A stretch of 64,000 bases of DNA from Alkalihalobacterium chitinilyticum (GTDB lineage Bacteria > Bacillota > Bacilli > Bacillales > Bacillaceae_F), in assembly GCF_029028005.1 (NCBI RefSeq), contig NZ_JAOTPO010000002.1:310001-374000 (forward strand), written 5' to 3'. The notes under the pieces are model-generated. The model worked only from the letters and a program-made list of their open reading frames with translations, searched no databases and was not told the DNA's origin. Positions 25,608-35,282 of the stretch are shown here, one piece after another; position 1 is the stretch's first letter; every line of letters begins with the position of its first letter. A program made the position numbers and the translations under genes.

Positions 25608-26687
25608 ATGAAAGGCTATTTAGTGCTCTCCACAGGGGAAACATTCGAAGGAGAATGGATCGGCACGGAAGCGGATGTGTATGGAGAAGTCGTTTTTTTT
25701 ACGGGAATGACTGGGTATCAAGAGGTAATAACCGACCCTTCATTTAAAGGTCAAATTGTTGTATTTACGTATCCGCTGATCGGCAATTACGGAGTGAATG
25801 ATATAGATAATGAGAGTCTTCAACCTCAAGTTTCAGGTGTAATTATGAGTGAATGTAATTCAAGTGGTTTCCATTATGAATCAAAATCCTCATTCCAAGA
25901 CAATTGCCAGCAATCGAGTATTCCTATGCTAACTGGAGTTGATACGCGGGCAGTTGTTAAACGTATCCGTGAACTTGGTGATATGGGAGCGATTTTAACG
26001 ACAGATCTAAGTCGAGTGAACTTTGAACAATATGAGCCGATTGAAAACTTAAACCTTGTAAAAGAAGTTTCTACTCAAGAGATTGTTACTTATGGTGAAG
26101 GGGATTCACATGTCGTTCTTCTTGATTTCGGATTTAAAAAATCAATTGTGGATACTTTGCTGAAATATGACTGCAAAGTGACGGTCGTACCTTATGATAC
26201 AACGTATGAAACAATCGCAGGTTTGAAACCTGACGGCATTTTATTATCCAATGGTCCCGGTAACCCCAAACAGATGGCAACTCAACTCCATGATATCAAA
26301 AAACTTGCAATGGACTATCCAACTTTCGGCATTTGTTTAGGACATCAACTGTTAGCGTTAGCATTCGGGGCTGATACAGAGAAGCTTCGCTTCGGTCATC
26401 GCGGTGCGAATCAACCTGTCCAAGATTTATATTCGAAAAGAGTATATATGACGTCACAAAATCACAGTTATGTAGTGAAAGATGCTTCATTACAAGGGAC
26501 GGGATTAATTGCACGATATAAAAACATTAATGATGGTTCAGTTGAAGGGCTTATTCATACAGAGTTACCAGTAGCGTCTGTACAATTCCATCCTGAGGCA
26601 CACCCTGGACCGTCTGATAGTGAAGAAATTTTTTCGGTTTTCATAACAGAAATGAGCAGCAAGAGGAGAGAAAAAGCTTATGCCTAA
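25608..26687 (+). CDS. carA: Carbamoyl-phosphate synthase, glutaminase (small) subunit
   Basis: 359 residues. The N-terminal CPSase small-chain domain covers about 1-130, followed by a class I glutamine amidotransferase domain. The nucleophile Cys243 is in G-I-C-L-G-H-Q-L, and a C-terminal H-P-E triad lies near residue 328. It supplies ammonia from glutamine to CarB. Because it sits within the arg operon, this is the arginine-specific enzyme; a pyrimidine pair should exist elsewhere. GAGGAGGAAAAGG precedes ATG. It overlaps carB by 8 bases. Confidence 0.96.
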   Translation: MKGYLVLSTGETFEGEWIGTEADVYGEVVFFTGMTGYQEVITDPSFKGQIVVFTYPLIGNYGVNDIDNESLQPQVSGVIMSECNSSGFHYESKSSFQDNCQQSSIPMLTGVDTRAVVKRIRELGDMGAILTTDLSRVNFEQYEPIENLNLVKEVSTQEIVTYGEGDSHVVLLDFGFKKSIVDTLLKYDCKVTVVPYDTTYETIAGLKPDGILLSNGPGNPKQMATQLHDIKKLAMDYPTFGICLGHQLLALAFGADTEKLRFGHRGANQPVQDLYSKRVYMTSQNHSYVVKDASLQGTGLIARYKNINDGSVEGLIHTELPVASVQFHPEAHPGPSDSEEIFSVFITEMSSKRREKAYA

Positions 26688-29600
26688 AATTACGTCGATA
26701 TCGTCAGTGCTTGTAATCGGCTCAGGTCCAATTGTCATCGGGCAAGCAGCAGAGTTTGATTATGCAGGTACACAAGCATGTCTCGCACTAAAAGAAGAAG
26801 GAATCCGCGTTATTCTCGTAAATAACAATCCAGCAACTGTTATGACTGACGAAGCGTGTGCAGACGTAGTTTATTTCGAACCGCTTACAGTTGAGAGTAT
26901 TGAGAAAATAATTCAAAAAGAAAAGCCAGATGGTCTATTAGCAACACTAGGTGGTCAAACTGGACTGAATTTAGCACTAGCTCTTCATAAAGCAGCGATC
27001 TTAGAAAAGTATAATGTTCAACTATTAGGTACACCTATTGCTTCTATTATGAAAGGAGAAGACAGGGAAGAGTTTCGCAGCTTAATGAATGAGCTGAACG
27101 AGCCTGTTCCTGAAAGTCAAATCGTTTCAACAGAAAAGGATGCTGTATCGTTTGCCAATTCTGTCGGATACCCGATTATTATCCGCCCAGCTTATACGTT
27201 AGGTGGTGCTGGAGGCGGTATCGCGGCAGATGAAAATGAGCTTCGGTATATCGTAAAAGGTGGTCTTGCTGCCAGCCCGATAACGCAATGCTTAATCGAA
27301 CGAAGTATTGCAGGATTTAAGGAAATTGAATATGAAGTCATGCGTGATGATAACGATACGTGCATAACCGTCTGTAATATGGAAAATATTGATCCAGTCG
27401 GTATTCACACAGGTGACTCCATCGTTGTAGCTCCTTCACAAACGTTAACAGATGTTGAATACCAGATGCTTAGATCTGCTTCAGTTAAAATCATTCGAGC
27501 ATTAGGTATCGTTGGGGGATGTAATATTCAATTCGCACTGGATCCTGAAAGTAAACAGTATTACTTAATCGAAGTAAATCCGCGTGTCAGCAGGTCATCA
27601 GCACTTGCATCAAAAGCAACCGGGTATCCGATTGCTCGTATGGCGGCGAAGTTAAGTATAGGTTATCATCTTCACGAACTTCTTAATCCAGTAACTGGAC
27701 ACACATACGCAAGCTTTGAACCTGCCCTTGACTATGTCGTCGTAAAATTTCCCCGATGGCCGTTTGATAAATTTGTCAATGCTGACCGACGCTTAGGAAC
27801 CCAAATGAAGGCAACCGGTGAAGTAATGGCGATTGAAAGAAATTTAGAAAGCGGGATCCAAAAGGCGGTTCGATCTTTAGAAATAAAAGCAGATGGCTTG
27901 CTTTTACCGGCTCTAAAAAAATGGTCGGATGCTGAGTTGTGGGAAGTTGTAGAAAAGGCAGATGATCGCCGTTTCTTTTCCATATTAGAATTGTTACGTC
28001 GTGGAATTACGATTGACAGTATACATGAAAGAACAAAGATTAATTTATACTTTTTAAATAGTTTTAAGCAACTTATAGAGATTGAAGAAGAAATTAGCAA
28101 GACATCTTTAAGTGAAGTCCAAGAAGATGAGCTTATCAAATATAAACGCTACGGTTTTTCTGATGAATGGATAAGTAAAGTTTGGAATGTATCTTTACAC
28201 GACGTTCGAATGAAGAGGAAAGCATTCGGTATTTTCCCTTCTTATAAAATGGTGGATACGTGTGCAGCTGAGTTTACAGCGAATACAGCTTATTATTATT
28301 CGAGCTGGCATGGTGAACATGATGTTGATGTCTCAAGTACAAAGAAGAAAATATTAATTGTGGGTTCAGGACCTATTCGCATAGGGCAAGGAATAGAATT
28401 CGATTATTGCTCGGTTCATGGTGCGATTAGTTTAAAAAATCTCGGCTATGAAGCCATCATTATGAATAATAACCCTGAAACAGTAAGTACGGATTATGAA
28501 ATGGCAGATCGATTATACTTTGAACCGCTAACTGTTGAGGATGTTTTAAATGTGGTGGAACTAGAAAATGTAGAAGGTGTCATCGTACAGTTAGGCGGCC
28601 AAACTGCAATTTCTCTTGTTCAAGGGCTGGAGGAAGCTGGAGTTCAGCTTTATGGAACGACGATGGATACGATAGACCAACTTGAAGACCGAAAACGTTT
28701 TTATGATTTTATGAAACGTGTCAATGTCCCGCATATCCCAGGTGTTACAGCTTACGATGAAGTTGGATTGCTGGAGCATTCGGTGAAAATCGGCTATCCG
28801 GTTTTACTGCGTCCATCTTATGTTATTGGTGGCCAAGGAATGGTGATTGTCACAAGTCGTGAAGAAATGATCGATTATATTAATTCAGAAGATCAAGCGA
28901 TTGTCTTTCCAATCTTAATCGATGCTTATTATCCTGGCATTGAAATTGAAGTGGATGCTTTGACAGACGGGGATGATATTTTAATTCCAGGCATGTTTGA
29001 ACATATTGAAAAAGCAGGTGTTCATTCAGGAGACAGTATGGCAGTGACACCGCCATTTTCATTAGCTGAACAAGTAAAGCAGCTGGTATATGACTATACA
29101 AAAAAGATTGCTGCAGGTATGGATTTTAAAGGCATTTTCAATATTCAGTTTGTTCATTATGAAAATCAACTCTATGTAATTGAAATAAATCCGCGTGCAT
29201 CAAGAACCGTTCCGATCTTAAGTAAAGTAACAGGATTGAACATGGTGGATGTAACTGTAAAGCTTTTATTAGGTCAATCGTTACGAAGTCTCGGCTTACC
29301 GACAGGGTACCTGCCTGAAACAAATTACTACACTGTGAAAGCACCGATCTTCTCATACAGTAAACTTTCCGGTTTAGATCCGATACTTGAAGCTGAAATG
29401 AAATCGACTGGAGAATTAATCAGTATCGGTAATACTGTTGAAGAGGCAATGAAGAAAGCATTTGCTTGGAGTGAGGGACATATTCCACCTGTATATCGTC
29501 AAAAAGGAACGATGTTTGTTGACGTTGCTGTGGAAGAACTGGCGGAATTCCAACCTCTTGCGCAAAAGATTATCGAACTAGGTTTTACAATTGTTGAAGA

Positions 29601-29835
29601 AAAACAACTTCCTTTCCAAGAGTGGGTGGAGCAGGATGATGCAGCAGCTTATATTAGTATTCCAAAAAAGGGTTATAAAACATGGAAAGAACAAAGGCAG
29701 CAAGCATTAAAGCACAGGGTTTCGGTCATTACAGAGACGACAACGCTAGCGATGATGTTAAATAGTATAAATGGAAAAGCGGACGAGGTAATTTCCATTC
29801 AAGAATGGATGCACCGTACAAAATCAAGTGTATAA
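26680..29835 (+). CDS. carB: Carbamoyl-phosphate synthase, large subunit
   Basis: 1051 residues with the duplicated ATP-grasp layout. The first half has G-S-G-P-I-V-I-G-Q-A-A-E-F-D-Y near residues 14-28 (bicarbonate phosphorylation). The repeated G-S-G-P-I-R-I-G-Q-G-I-E-F-D-Y near 560 marks the second half (carbamate phosphorylation). E-V-N-P-R-V-S-R-S-S-A and E-I-N-P-R-A-S-R-T-V-P are the matching metal/ATP loops. The C-terminal regulatory domain (from about 930) is shorter than in the E. coli enzyme. It makes carbamoyl phosphate for ArgF, whose gene follows 12 bases later. Confidence 0.97.
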   Translation: MPKITSISSVLVIGSGPIVIGQAAEFDYAGTQACLALKEEGIRVILVNNNPATVMTDEACADVVYFEPLTVESIEKIIQKEKPDGLLATLGGQTGLNLALALHKAAILEKYNVQLLGTPIASIMKGEDREEFRSLMNELNEPVPESQIVSTEKDAVSFANSVGYPIIIRPAYTLGGAGGGIAADENELRYIVKGGLAASPITQCLIERSIAGFKEIEYEVMRDDNDTCITVCNMENIDPVGIHTGDSIVVAPSQTLTDVEYQMLRSASVKIIRALGIVGGCNIQFALDPESKQYYLIEVNPRVSRSSALASKATGYPIARMAAKLSIGYHLHELLNPVTGHTYASFEPALDYVVVKFPRWPFDKFVNADRRLGTQMKATGEVMAIERNLESGIQKAVRSLEIKADGLLLPALKKWSDAELWEVVEKADDRRFFSILELLRRGITIDSIHERTKINLYFLNSFKQLIEIEEEISKTSLSEVQEDELIKYKRYGFSDEWISKVWNVSLHDVRMKRKAFGIFPSYKMVDTCAAEFTANTAYYYSSWHGEHDVDVSSTKKKILIVGSGPIRIGQGIEFDYCSVHGAISLKNLGYEAIIMNNNPETVSTDYEMADRLYFEPLTVEDVLNVVELENVEGVIVQLGGQTAISLVQGLEEAGVQLYGTTMDTIDQLEDRKRFYDFMKRVNVPHIPGVTAYDEVGLLEHSVKIGYPVLLRPSYVIGGQGMVIVTSREEMIDYINSEDQAIVFPILIDAYYPGIEIEVDALTDGDDILIPGMFEHIEKAGVHSGDSMAVTPPFSLAEQVKQLVYDYTKKIAAGMDFKGIFNIQFVHYENQLYVIEINPRASRTVPILSKVTGLNMVDVTVKLLLGQSLRSLGLPTGYLPETNYYTVKAPIFSYSKLSGLDPILEAEMKSTGELISIGNTVEEAMKKAFAWSEGHIPPVYRQKGTMFVDVAVEELAEFQPLAQKIIELGFTIVEEKQLPFQEWVEQDDAAAYISIPKKGYKTWKEQRQQALKHRVSVITETTTLAMMLNSINGKADEVISIQEWMHRTKSSV

Positions 29836-29847
29836 GGATGTGATCGT

Positions 29848-30807
29848 ATGCTTCAATATGAAACGAAAATCGATGCTAATCAACTAAAAGGAAAAGATTT
29901 TTTGACAATACTTGATTTTAGTTCGGATGAAATTTTTTACTTATTAGAATTGGCAAGTCAAATGAAGAGAGAGCAAAAAGAAGGAAAGAGTTCGAATGTT
30001 TTACAAGGAAAATCCTTAGGAATGATCTTTGAAAATGCTTCGACAAGAACTCGTGTTTCCTTTGAAGTTGGTATGACCCAGCTAGGAGGACATGCATTAT
30101 TTTTAAGTCCTCGTGATCTACAGATTGGGCGTGGAGAACCTATTTCGGATACAGCACAAGTTTTATCACGATATGTTGATGCGATCATGGTACGAACGAA
30201 TAGTCATGAAAAAGTAGAAGAACTAGCAAAATATTCAACAGTTCCTGTTATCAATGCGCTGACAGACTATTACCACCCATGCCAAGCATTAGCGGATTTA
30301 TTAACGATTTATGAACAAAAGGGCACGTTTAAAGGAAATAAGCTCGTATACGTTGGAGACGGGAATAACGTTGCACATTCCCTCGTTATTGGTGCTGCAA
30401 AAGTTGGGATGGATGTTGCAGTAGCAACACCGGCAGGGTACGAAATGAACCAAGACATCGTCGAGAAAGCGTTTGAAGTAGCTAAGTCAACAGGTTCAAC
30501 GATTAAAATCACGAATGATCCTGTTGAAGCTGTAACAAATGCTGATATTATCTATACTGATGTTTGGGCAAGTATGGGTTATGAATCAGAGCAAAAAGAC
30601 CGTGAGCTAGCGTTTGGACCCTATCAAGTAAATAGTGAATTAGTAAGCCATGCAAAGAACGATTATATATTCTTACACTGTCTTCCTGCCCACCGTGGAG
30701 AAGAAGTAACAGCAGATATTATCGATGGTCAACATTCTGTCGTTTTTGATGAAGCCGAAAATCGTTTACACGTTCAAAAGGCAATTCTTGCATCGGTAAT
30801 TAAGTAA
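29848..30807 (+). CDS. argF: Ornithine carbamoyltransferase
   Basis: 319 residues. It condenses ornithine and carbamoyl phosphate to citrulline. The carbamoyl-phosphate loop S-T-R-T-R is at residues 65-69, H-P-C-Q-A lies near 149 and [11 protein letters not shown] near 272. Last gene of argCJBD-carAB-argF, the same order as in B. subtilis. AAGGATGTG precedes ATG, and a strong terminator follows 90 bases after the stop. Confidence 0.97.
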   Translation: MLQYETKIDANQLKGKDFLTILDFSSDEIFYLLELASQMKREQKEGKSSNVLQGKSLGMIFENASTRTRVSFEVGMTQLGGHALFLSPRDLQIGRGEPISDTAQVLSRYVDAIMVRTNSHEKVEELAKYSTVPVINALTDYYHPCQALADLLTIYEQKGTFKGNKLVYVGDGNNVAHSLVIGAAKVGMDVAVATPAGYEMNQDIVEKAFEVAKSTGSTIKITNDPVEAVTNADIIYTDVWASMGYESEQKDRELAFGPYQVNSELVSHAKNDYIFLHCLPAHRGEEVTADIIDGQHSVVFDEAENRLHVQKAILASVIK

Positions 30808-30897
30808 TATCAGTGCTCATGCATACTGTTAGTTTTACCGGATCTTATGGAATCAATTCTAAATGAATTCAATCCTCAAGAAGATAAGTAAATGAAA

Positions 30898-30933
30898 AGC
30901 GTAACGGATTAAGCAGTCCGTTACGCTTTTTTT
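30898..30933 (+). terminator. Terminator of the arg operon
   Basis: AGCGTAACGGA (30898-30908) pairs perfectly with TCCGTTACGCT (30917-30927), followed by seven T. Confidence 0.92.
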
Positions 30934-31039
30934 ATTCCCAAAGAGATCTTTTAGTAAAAAACGCTAATTTATAACACGGTACGTAAAACAAACAGCAAGT
31001 GGTTATATTAAAAATGTACATTGAAAAGGGGTGAAAATG

Positions 31040-31219
31040 ATGGGACAAAACCACCAATTTGTACCTGGACAAAAAGTTCCGAATAACGGTATATACGTTG
31101 AAATAGGGGAAACAGGAAGCATGGTACAAAATCCAAAGTCAATAAAATTAAAAGCTGGAGATACGTTCCCTCAAGCATCAAACCAAAACAGAAAATGGAT
31201 GCCAAAACGTAAGCCATAG
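31040..31219 (+). CDS. yjzC: YjzC family small protein
   Basis: A 59-residue hydrophilic protein with the conserved F-x-P-G-Q-K-x-P-N-N-G-I-Y-V-E-I-G-E-T-G pattern that I recall for B. subtilis YjzC. The genomic position (after argF) agrees. Two adjacent ATG codons exist (31037, 31040); the second has better spacing from AAGGGG. Function unknown. A loose GGTGACT/AGTCACC inverted repeat follows at 31229-31280. Confidence 0.88.
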   Translation: MGQNHQFVPGQKVPNNGIYVEIGETGSMVQNPKSIKLKAGDTFPQASNQNRKWMPKRKP

Positions 31220-31391
31220 GCTAGAACAGGTGACTTAATTATTTAGACCATTAGTGAGAGTGGGAAAATATTGAGTCACCGCTATCAATTTTAAGAACAC
31301 AAAAATAAAACATAAAATTTACAATAGGAGCATTTTATTAAGGATTATACATATGAATAATAAGAAGTAGGGACATAGCGTGGAGGGTTTT

Positions 31392-31511
31392 ATGGAAGAG
31401 TTAAAAGCTGAATTAGATGCGTTATTAAATCAAAGCGAAAGTAATTTAACGGAAACAGGGAAGAATCGTTTAGAGATACTTTTACAAGAAGTAATCAGTG
31501 AAGAAGAGTAG
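31392..31511 (+). CDS. Small acidic helical protein, unknown
   Basis: A 39-residue frame preceded by GTGGAGGG at 8 bases. The product is acidic, Leu/Glu-rich and predicted to be one or two helices, with no signal or membrane segment. It stands in the yjzC-yjaU gap, where B. subtilis has yjzD, but it is not membrane-bound and I see no resemblance. The call rests on the binding site and the coding-like composition. Confidence 0.55.
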   Translation: MEELKAELDALLNQSESNLTETGKNRLEILLQEVISEEE

Positions 31512-31612
31512 CCTCATAACCAATCTTGACGTTCTGTTATTGCATTTCTCGAAAGATTGCATAAATTAAATAGAGCGGCTTCGAGAAATTAATTCATGAG
31601 GATGAGGAAAAA

Positions 31613-32368
31613 ATGAGCGTAAGCGAACGGTTTTTTTGTATCCATGAACAGTGGAGTGTTGTCCATTTACCAGAAAAACCGAATGGATTTGCAATCCTTT
31701 TAATAGGCGATACGGACCATTATGTAAATGAAAAAACGTCATTGTGGATGCAACATCCAGAACGTTTAAAGTTTATAGATACGTTAAGAAATGAAGGATA
31801 TACGATCTTTACTTCAAATTTCTATGGAAGGCATTGGGGGAGTAAAAAAGCTTGTGAGTTAGCAGAAAACCTATACTATTATATTTTAAAACGTGAAATA
31901 TTAAATCCTCATATCCATATTATTGCAGAAGGAATGGGAGCACTTTTAGCACTGAAACTTTTTGAAAAAATGAAGAATAACATTCGTTCCACTATTATGA
32001 TTAACCCGTGCTTACACCTTTATCGTTATTATAAAAATGAACGAAACAATCGTTTGTTTTATAAGCGTTTACTCACTGAACTGTCTGCTGCACATCAAAT
32101 CGAAAAAGAATTAGTCGAGGAAAAAGTTTTAAAGAAAAATAATGCATGGAAGTTTCACAATAATATCCCCCTGTATATATTTCATGAAACAAGTTTCCGA
32201 AAGTATAGGTTTGAGGAACACAGTAAACGGTATGAAAAGTATCGATTACAAGAAAAGAGTCCTATCAATTTAAAATTATATTTACCTGGAAAATCAATTT
32301 CATATTTTAGTAAGCCCATATTCTCATTTTTACGTAAATATGAACAAAAATTATCAAGTCCTCTCTGA
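31613..32368 (+). CDS. yjaU: YjaU-like alpha/beta-hydrolase fold protein, catalytic Ser missing
   Basis: A 251-residue protein in the yjaU position, with the order of alpha/beta-hydrolase strands. At the nucleophile elbow the sequence is I-I-A-E-G-M-G-A, where G-x-S-x-G is expected, so Gly107 occupies the Ser position. Unless the alignment is off by a residue, the enzyme is inactive or has another role. The C-terminal third is very basic (many Lys, Arg, Tyr). GAGGATGAGG precedes ATG. A terminator begins inside the stop codon region. Confidence 0.75.
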   Translation: MSVSERFFCIHEQWSVVHLPEKPNGFAILLIGDTDHYVNEKTSLWMQHPERLKFIDTLRNEGYTIFTSNFYGRHWGSKKACELAENLYYYILKREILNPHIHIIAEGMGALLALKLFEKMKNNIRSTIMINPCLHLYRYYKNERNNRLFYKRLLTELSAAHQIEKELVEEKVLKKNNAWKFHNNIPLYIFHETSFRKYRFEEHSKRYEKYRLQEKSPINLKLYLPGKSISYFSKPIFSFLRKYEQKLSSPL

Positions 32369-32390
32369 TGGCTTTCATTAGAGAGGATTT
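32359..32390 (+). terminator. Intrinsic terminator
   Basis: TCCTCTCTGATG (32359-32370) pairs with CATTAGAGAGGA (32376-32387), with one G-T pair, followed by TTTG. Confidence 0.7.
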
Positions 32391-32413
32391 GTTCAAAGAT
32401 AGAAAGTATAAAA

Positions 32414-32684
32414 TTCGGTGATGTCTAGCTCTAGGCGCCATCGGCTCGAGGTCGCTTCGGTCCATCAAACGTGTCCGAACCCAGGACACTAATTGCGGGC
32501 CCTCCAGCGCTGGTCGCCGATAAGCAGGCGCCTTGCGCTTTTCGGTGATGTCTAGCTCCAGGCGCCATCGGCTCGAGGTCGCTTCGGTCCATCAAACGTG
32601 TCCGAACCCAGGACACTAATTGCTGGACCTCGAGCGCTGGTCGCCGATAAGCAGGCACCTTGCGCTTTTCGGTGATGTCTAGCT
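32414..32684 (+). repeat. 127-bp tandem repeat, two full copies plus a partial third
   Basis: Copies start at 32414, 32541 and 32668, each with TTCGGTGATGTCTAGCTC, giving a strict 127-base period. The first two are nearly identical; the third diverges after about 17 bases. Each unit has inner inverted repeats: GTGTCC/GGACAC, and in copy two GCTCGAGGTC/GACCTCGAGC. GC content is far above the neighbourhood. I recall similar GGTGATGTCTAGCTCCAG elements between genes in many Bacillaceae. No transposase is near. Confidence 0.85.
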
Positions 32685-32719
32685 CCGGTGCTCAGCATCC
32701 AGTAGTCGTGCACTTTTCC

Positions 32720-32737
32720 TTTACGGTCAGCCGTAAA
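32720..32737 (+). other. Small hairpin after the tandem repeat
   Basis: TTTACGG/CCGTAAA (32720-32726, 32731-32737) with a 4-base loop, part of the diverged third repeat copy. It lies 43 bases before the epimerase gene start and may affect its leader. Confidence 0.5.
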
Positions 32738-32780
32738 AAGCGTGAAACATTGCGCTTTTCTTAAAGAATGGAGGAATTAT

Positions 32781-33695
32781 ATGAAAAAAGCAATCGTAAC
32801 AGGAGCCCTTGGGTTTATTGGTGTTCACTTGTGTTCTAGATTAATAGAAGAAGGGATTGAAGTCTTTGGGATCGATTCTTTGATTAATGATACACAACAA
32901 AGACAAGGGGAGGAAAGGTTGCTTCATATTGGAAGAAATTCTTTATTCCATTATATTCAACAACCGATAGAAGCTGTCGATTTTGCTTCTATGTTAGAAG
33001 AAGATACCGTGGTATTTCATCTAGCAGCATCTACTCAAACTGATCATCAGTGGAATCGTTTAAGAGAGACGATCTATCACAATGTGGAGGCTACCCAGCA
33101 TCTCATTAAAGCTGTAACTGGTAAAGGAAGAATTGTTTATAGTTCCACGGTTCAGGTGTACGGGGAACGTACGGGAATGATTACAGAACGAACACCATCT
33201 AATCCTATTAACCCATACGGTCTGACGAAGATGGCAGGAGAATCACTATTAATCCAGGAGAGTAAAAAAAGTGATCTGGATGTTGTTATCGTTAGATTAC
33301 CAACTGTATATGGTCCCCTGCAACGCGAAGATATGACTTTTCACCAGCTGTTAGAAGCAAAAATCCAGAACAAACCTTTTCCAGAAATTGTTGATCGGTC
33401 AACTTATGATATATTATATATTGAAGATGTTGTTGAAGGTTTACTATTGGCAGGAAGAACAAAGTTTGTGAATGAAGTTTATAATTTCTCATCAGGGAAA
33501 AAAAGGCAGTGGTTTAAAGGAAAAGAAATGATCACGGGAATTAAAGATAAAGGCTGGAAAAATGCTAGAGAAGAAGTGTTCATTTCCAATCAAAAAAGTT
33601 TGGATAAATTAGGCTTTAACCCATGTACAACGGTTGAGGAAGGAATAAAGAAACAAGAAGAATATTTAAAGAAACGATTAAATCGAAAACAATAG
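32781..33695 (+). CDS. NAD-dependent epimerase/dehydratase (extended SDR)
   Basis: 304 residues. An N-terminal NAD-binding T-G-A-L-G-F-I-G motif (residues 7-14), an F-H-L-A-A motif near 87 and the catalytic Y-G-L-T-K near 147, with a conserved S-S-T-V-Q-V-Y-G before it, define an extended short-chain dehydrogenase of the nucleotide-sugar epimerase type. The sugar substrate is unknown. ATG 32781 follows GGAGG closely; the longer upstream frame reads through the repeat tail and is rejected. Confidence 0.9.
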   Translation: MKKAIVTGALGFIGVHLCSRLIEEGIEVFGIDSLINDTQQRQGEERLLHIGRNSLFHYIQQPIEAVDFASMLEEDTVVFHLAASTQTDHQWNRLRETIYHNVEATQHLIKAVTGKGRIVYSSTVQVYGERTGMITERTPSNPINPYGLTKMAGESLLIQESKKSDLDVVIVRLPTVYGPLQREDMTFHQLLEAKIQNKPFPEIVDRSTYDILYIEDVVEGLLLAGRTKFVNEVYNFSSGKKRQWFKGKEMITGIKDKGWKNAREEVFISNQKSLDKLGFNPCTTVEEGIKKQEEYLKKRLNRKQ

Positions 33696-33790
33696 ATTTA
33701 GCAATAGGACAATTTTGGTACATTCGTTAGCTTTCCTTCTATTAAAATATTAGGTAAAATTGAAGTAGAATAAAATAATGGGGGAAACAA

Positions 33791-33958
33791 TTGAACACAA
33801 AAACAGTTATTATAGGTTTTTTGCTTTTCTCAATAACTACAATTGCTAGTTTTCTCCTCATAGATTATATGACTGATATAAACGATGGAATTGTAGTTAT
33901 TATTTCTTTAGCAGTTGGATTTTTAATTGAATATTTATATCGTAAGAAAACGATCTAG
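33791..33958 (+). CDS. Small membrane protein, two predicted TM helices, unknown
   Basis: A 55-residue frame with a TTG start 6 bases after GGGGGAA. Two hydrophobic segments (about 5-25 and 33-48) are joined by an acidic loop, and the C-terminus is basic (YRKKTI), a sensible positive-inside topology. It is not clearly related to a named family, though the size and topology recall YjzD/DUF2929, which occurs in this neighbourhood in B. subtilis. Confidence 0.6.
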   Translation: MNTKTVIIGFLLFSITTIASFLLIDYMTDINDGIVVIISLAVGFLIEYLYRKKTI

Positions 33959-34031
33959 AAAGGATTATAGCAAGTCATTAACATACTATACTATGAAAAT
34001 GATTAAGTTATTGACTTAAGGTGACTACATT

Positions 34032-34988
34032 ATGAAAAAAACGCGGTTCATTTTATTACTACTTGTCGTTTTAATTATAAGCGGTTGTGCTAGCAACACA
34101 ACAACTTCTAATTTACAAAAGGTTGGATTATTACTTGAAGATACGATTGATGATAAAGGTTGGAATTTCAAAGGATATCAAGGGTTGTTAAAAATTCATT
34201 CTGAACTTAATGTTGACGTTTATTTTAAAGAAGAAATTGACTCACTTCCTAAAGTACTAGAAGCGGTAAAAGAGTACCAAGAACAAGGTGTTAATTTAAT
34301 CTTTGGTCATGGTCGTGTATACAGTGATTATTTTAGTGAGATTAATAGTAAGTACCCTGATATTCATTTTGTTAGTTTTAACGGAACAGTATCTGGGGAC
34401 AATGTAACTAGCTTACACTTCAACAGTCATGCGATGGGCTTTTTTGCAGGGATGGTCGCAGCCGAGATGACGCAGTCAAACAAAATCGGTGTAATTGCCG
34501 CATTTTCTTGGCAACCTGAAATCGAGGGGTTTATAGAAGGAGCAAAATTTCAAAATAACAAAATCGATGTGAGTGTTGATTATGTTAAAGATTGGGCAGA
34601 TGTCGATACAGCATTGCATCTTTTAGCAAAGATGCATGAGAATGGTATTGATGTGTATTACCCAGCGGGTGACGGTTTTCATATTCCTGTCATTGAGGAG
34701 ATCAAGAAAAATGGCCAATTCGCTATAGGCTTTGTAAGTGATCAATCAGATCTAGGAGACTCCACCGTTTTAACGAGTACCGTTCAGCATGTGGATCATT
34801 TATATCAGGTCGTAGCAGAGCGTTTTAATCGCGGTGAATTAGATACCGGAAATCTCTTTTATGATTTTGAGGATGAAGTAATTACGTTAGGTGAATTTAG
34901 TTCGATTATCCCTGAAGAATTTCAAGCTGAAATTCATTCAGCGATTGAGAGCTATGTAAATACAGGTAAATTACCTATAGAAGACTAA
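34032..34988 (+). CDS. med: Med: BMP-family lipoprotein, competence regulator
   Basis: 318 residues. The signal peptide ends in lipobox I-S-G-C. It is followed by a periplasmic-binding-like BMP/Med fold: G-L-L-L-E-D-T-I-D-D-K-G-W-N near residue 35, a G-H-G-R region near 98 and A-G-D-G-F-H near 221. In B. subtilis Med raises comK expression and the gene lies directly before comZ, as here. The stop codon shares one base with an ATG of the following frame. No comK gene is in the window. Confidence 0.9.
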   Translation: MKKTRFILLLLVVLIISGCASNTTTSNLQKVGLLLEDTIDDKGWNFKGYQGLLKIHSELNVDVYFKEEIDSLPKVLEAVKEYQEQGVNLIFGHGRVYSDYFSEINSKYPDIHFVSFNGTVSGDNVTSLHFNSHAMGFFAGMVAAEMTQSNKIGVIAAFSWQPEIEGFIEGAKFQNNKIDVSVDYVKDWADVDTALHLLAKMHENGIDVYYPAGDGFHIPVIEEIKKNGQFAIGFVSDQSDLGDSTVLTSTVQHVDHLYQVVAERFNRGELDTGNLFYDFEDEVITLGEFSSIIPEEFQAEIHSAIESYVNTGKLPIED

Positions 34989-35008
34989 TGGACGAGGTGA
35001 ATAATAAT

Positions 35009-35197
35009 ATGAATGTAAATCCAGAGTTACAAATGAAATTTATGCAAATTGCCATGAAGTATATGCCTGAAGGAAAAGCGATGCTTGACGAAAAAGGGAT
35101 CGAGTTGAATATGGATGATCTTCAACCGATGGTAAACATGCTTGTAAAAGTAATGAATGAAGCATACGAACTAGGTAAAGAAGAAAGCAACAAATAA
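35009..35197 (+). CDS. comZ: ComZ competence-related small protein
   Basis: 62 residues. It matches B. subtilis ComZ in size and in the pattern F-M-Q-I-A-M-K-Y-M-P-E-G-K and the ending A-Y-E-L-G-K. In B. subtilis ComZ lowers expression of the late competence comG operon. ATG 35009 has GAGGTGA 8 bases upstream; an earlier in-frame ATG at 34988 overlaps the med stop. The pair med-comZ is probably one transcript. Confidence 0.9.
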   Translation: MNVNPELQMKFMQIAMKYMPEGKAMLDEKGIELNMDDLQPMVNMLVKVMNEAYELGKEESNK

Positions 35198-35282
35198 AAA
35201 TTTGCATAAATTGGACATGCTCATTCGAGAGGGCGAGTACATAGGATAAGTAGTGAAAACACACAAGAAGGAGTTTTGTCTC

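Noticed and set aside
32307-32658. Two minus-strand frames with a repeated WVRTRLMDRSDLEPMAP peptide
   Set aside because: They lie within the 127-bp tandem repeat, overlap each other, and lack binding sites; the peptide repeat simply mirrors the DNA repeat.
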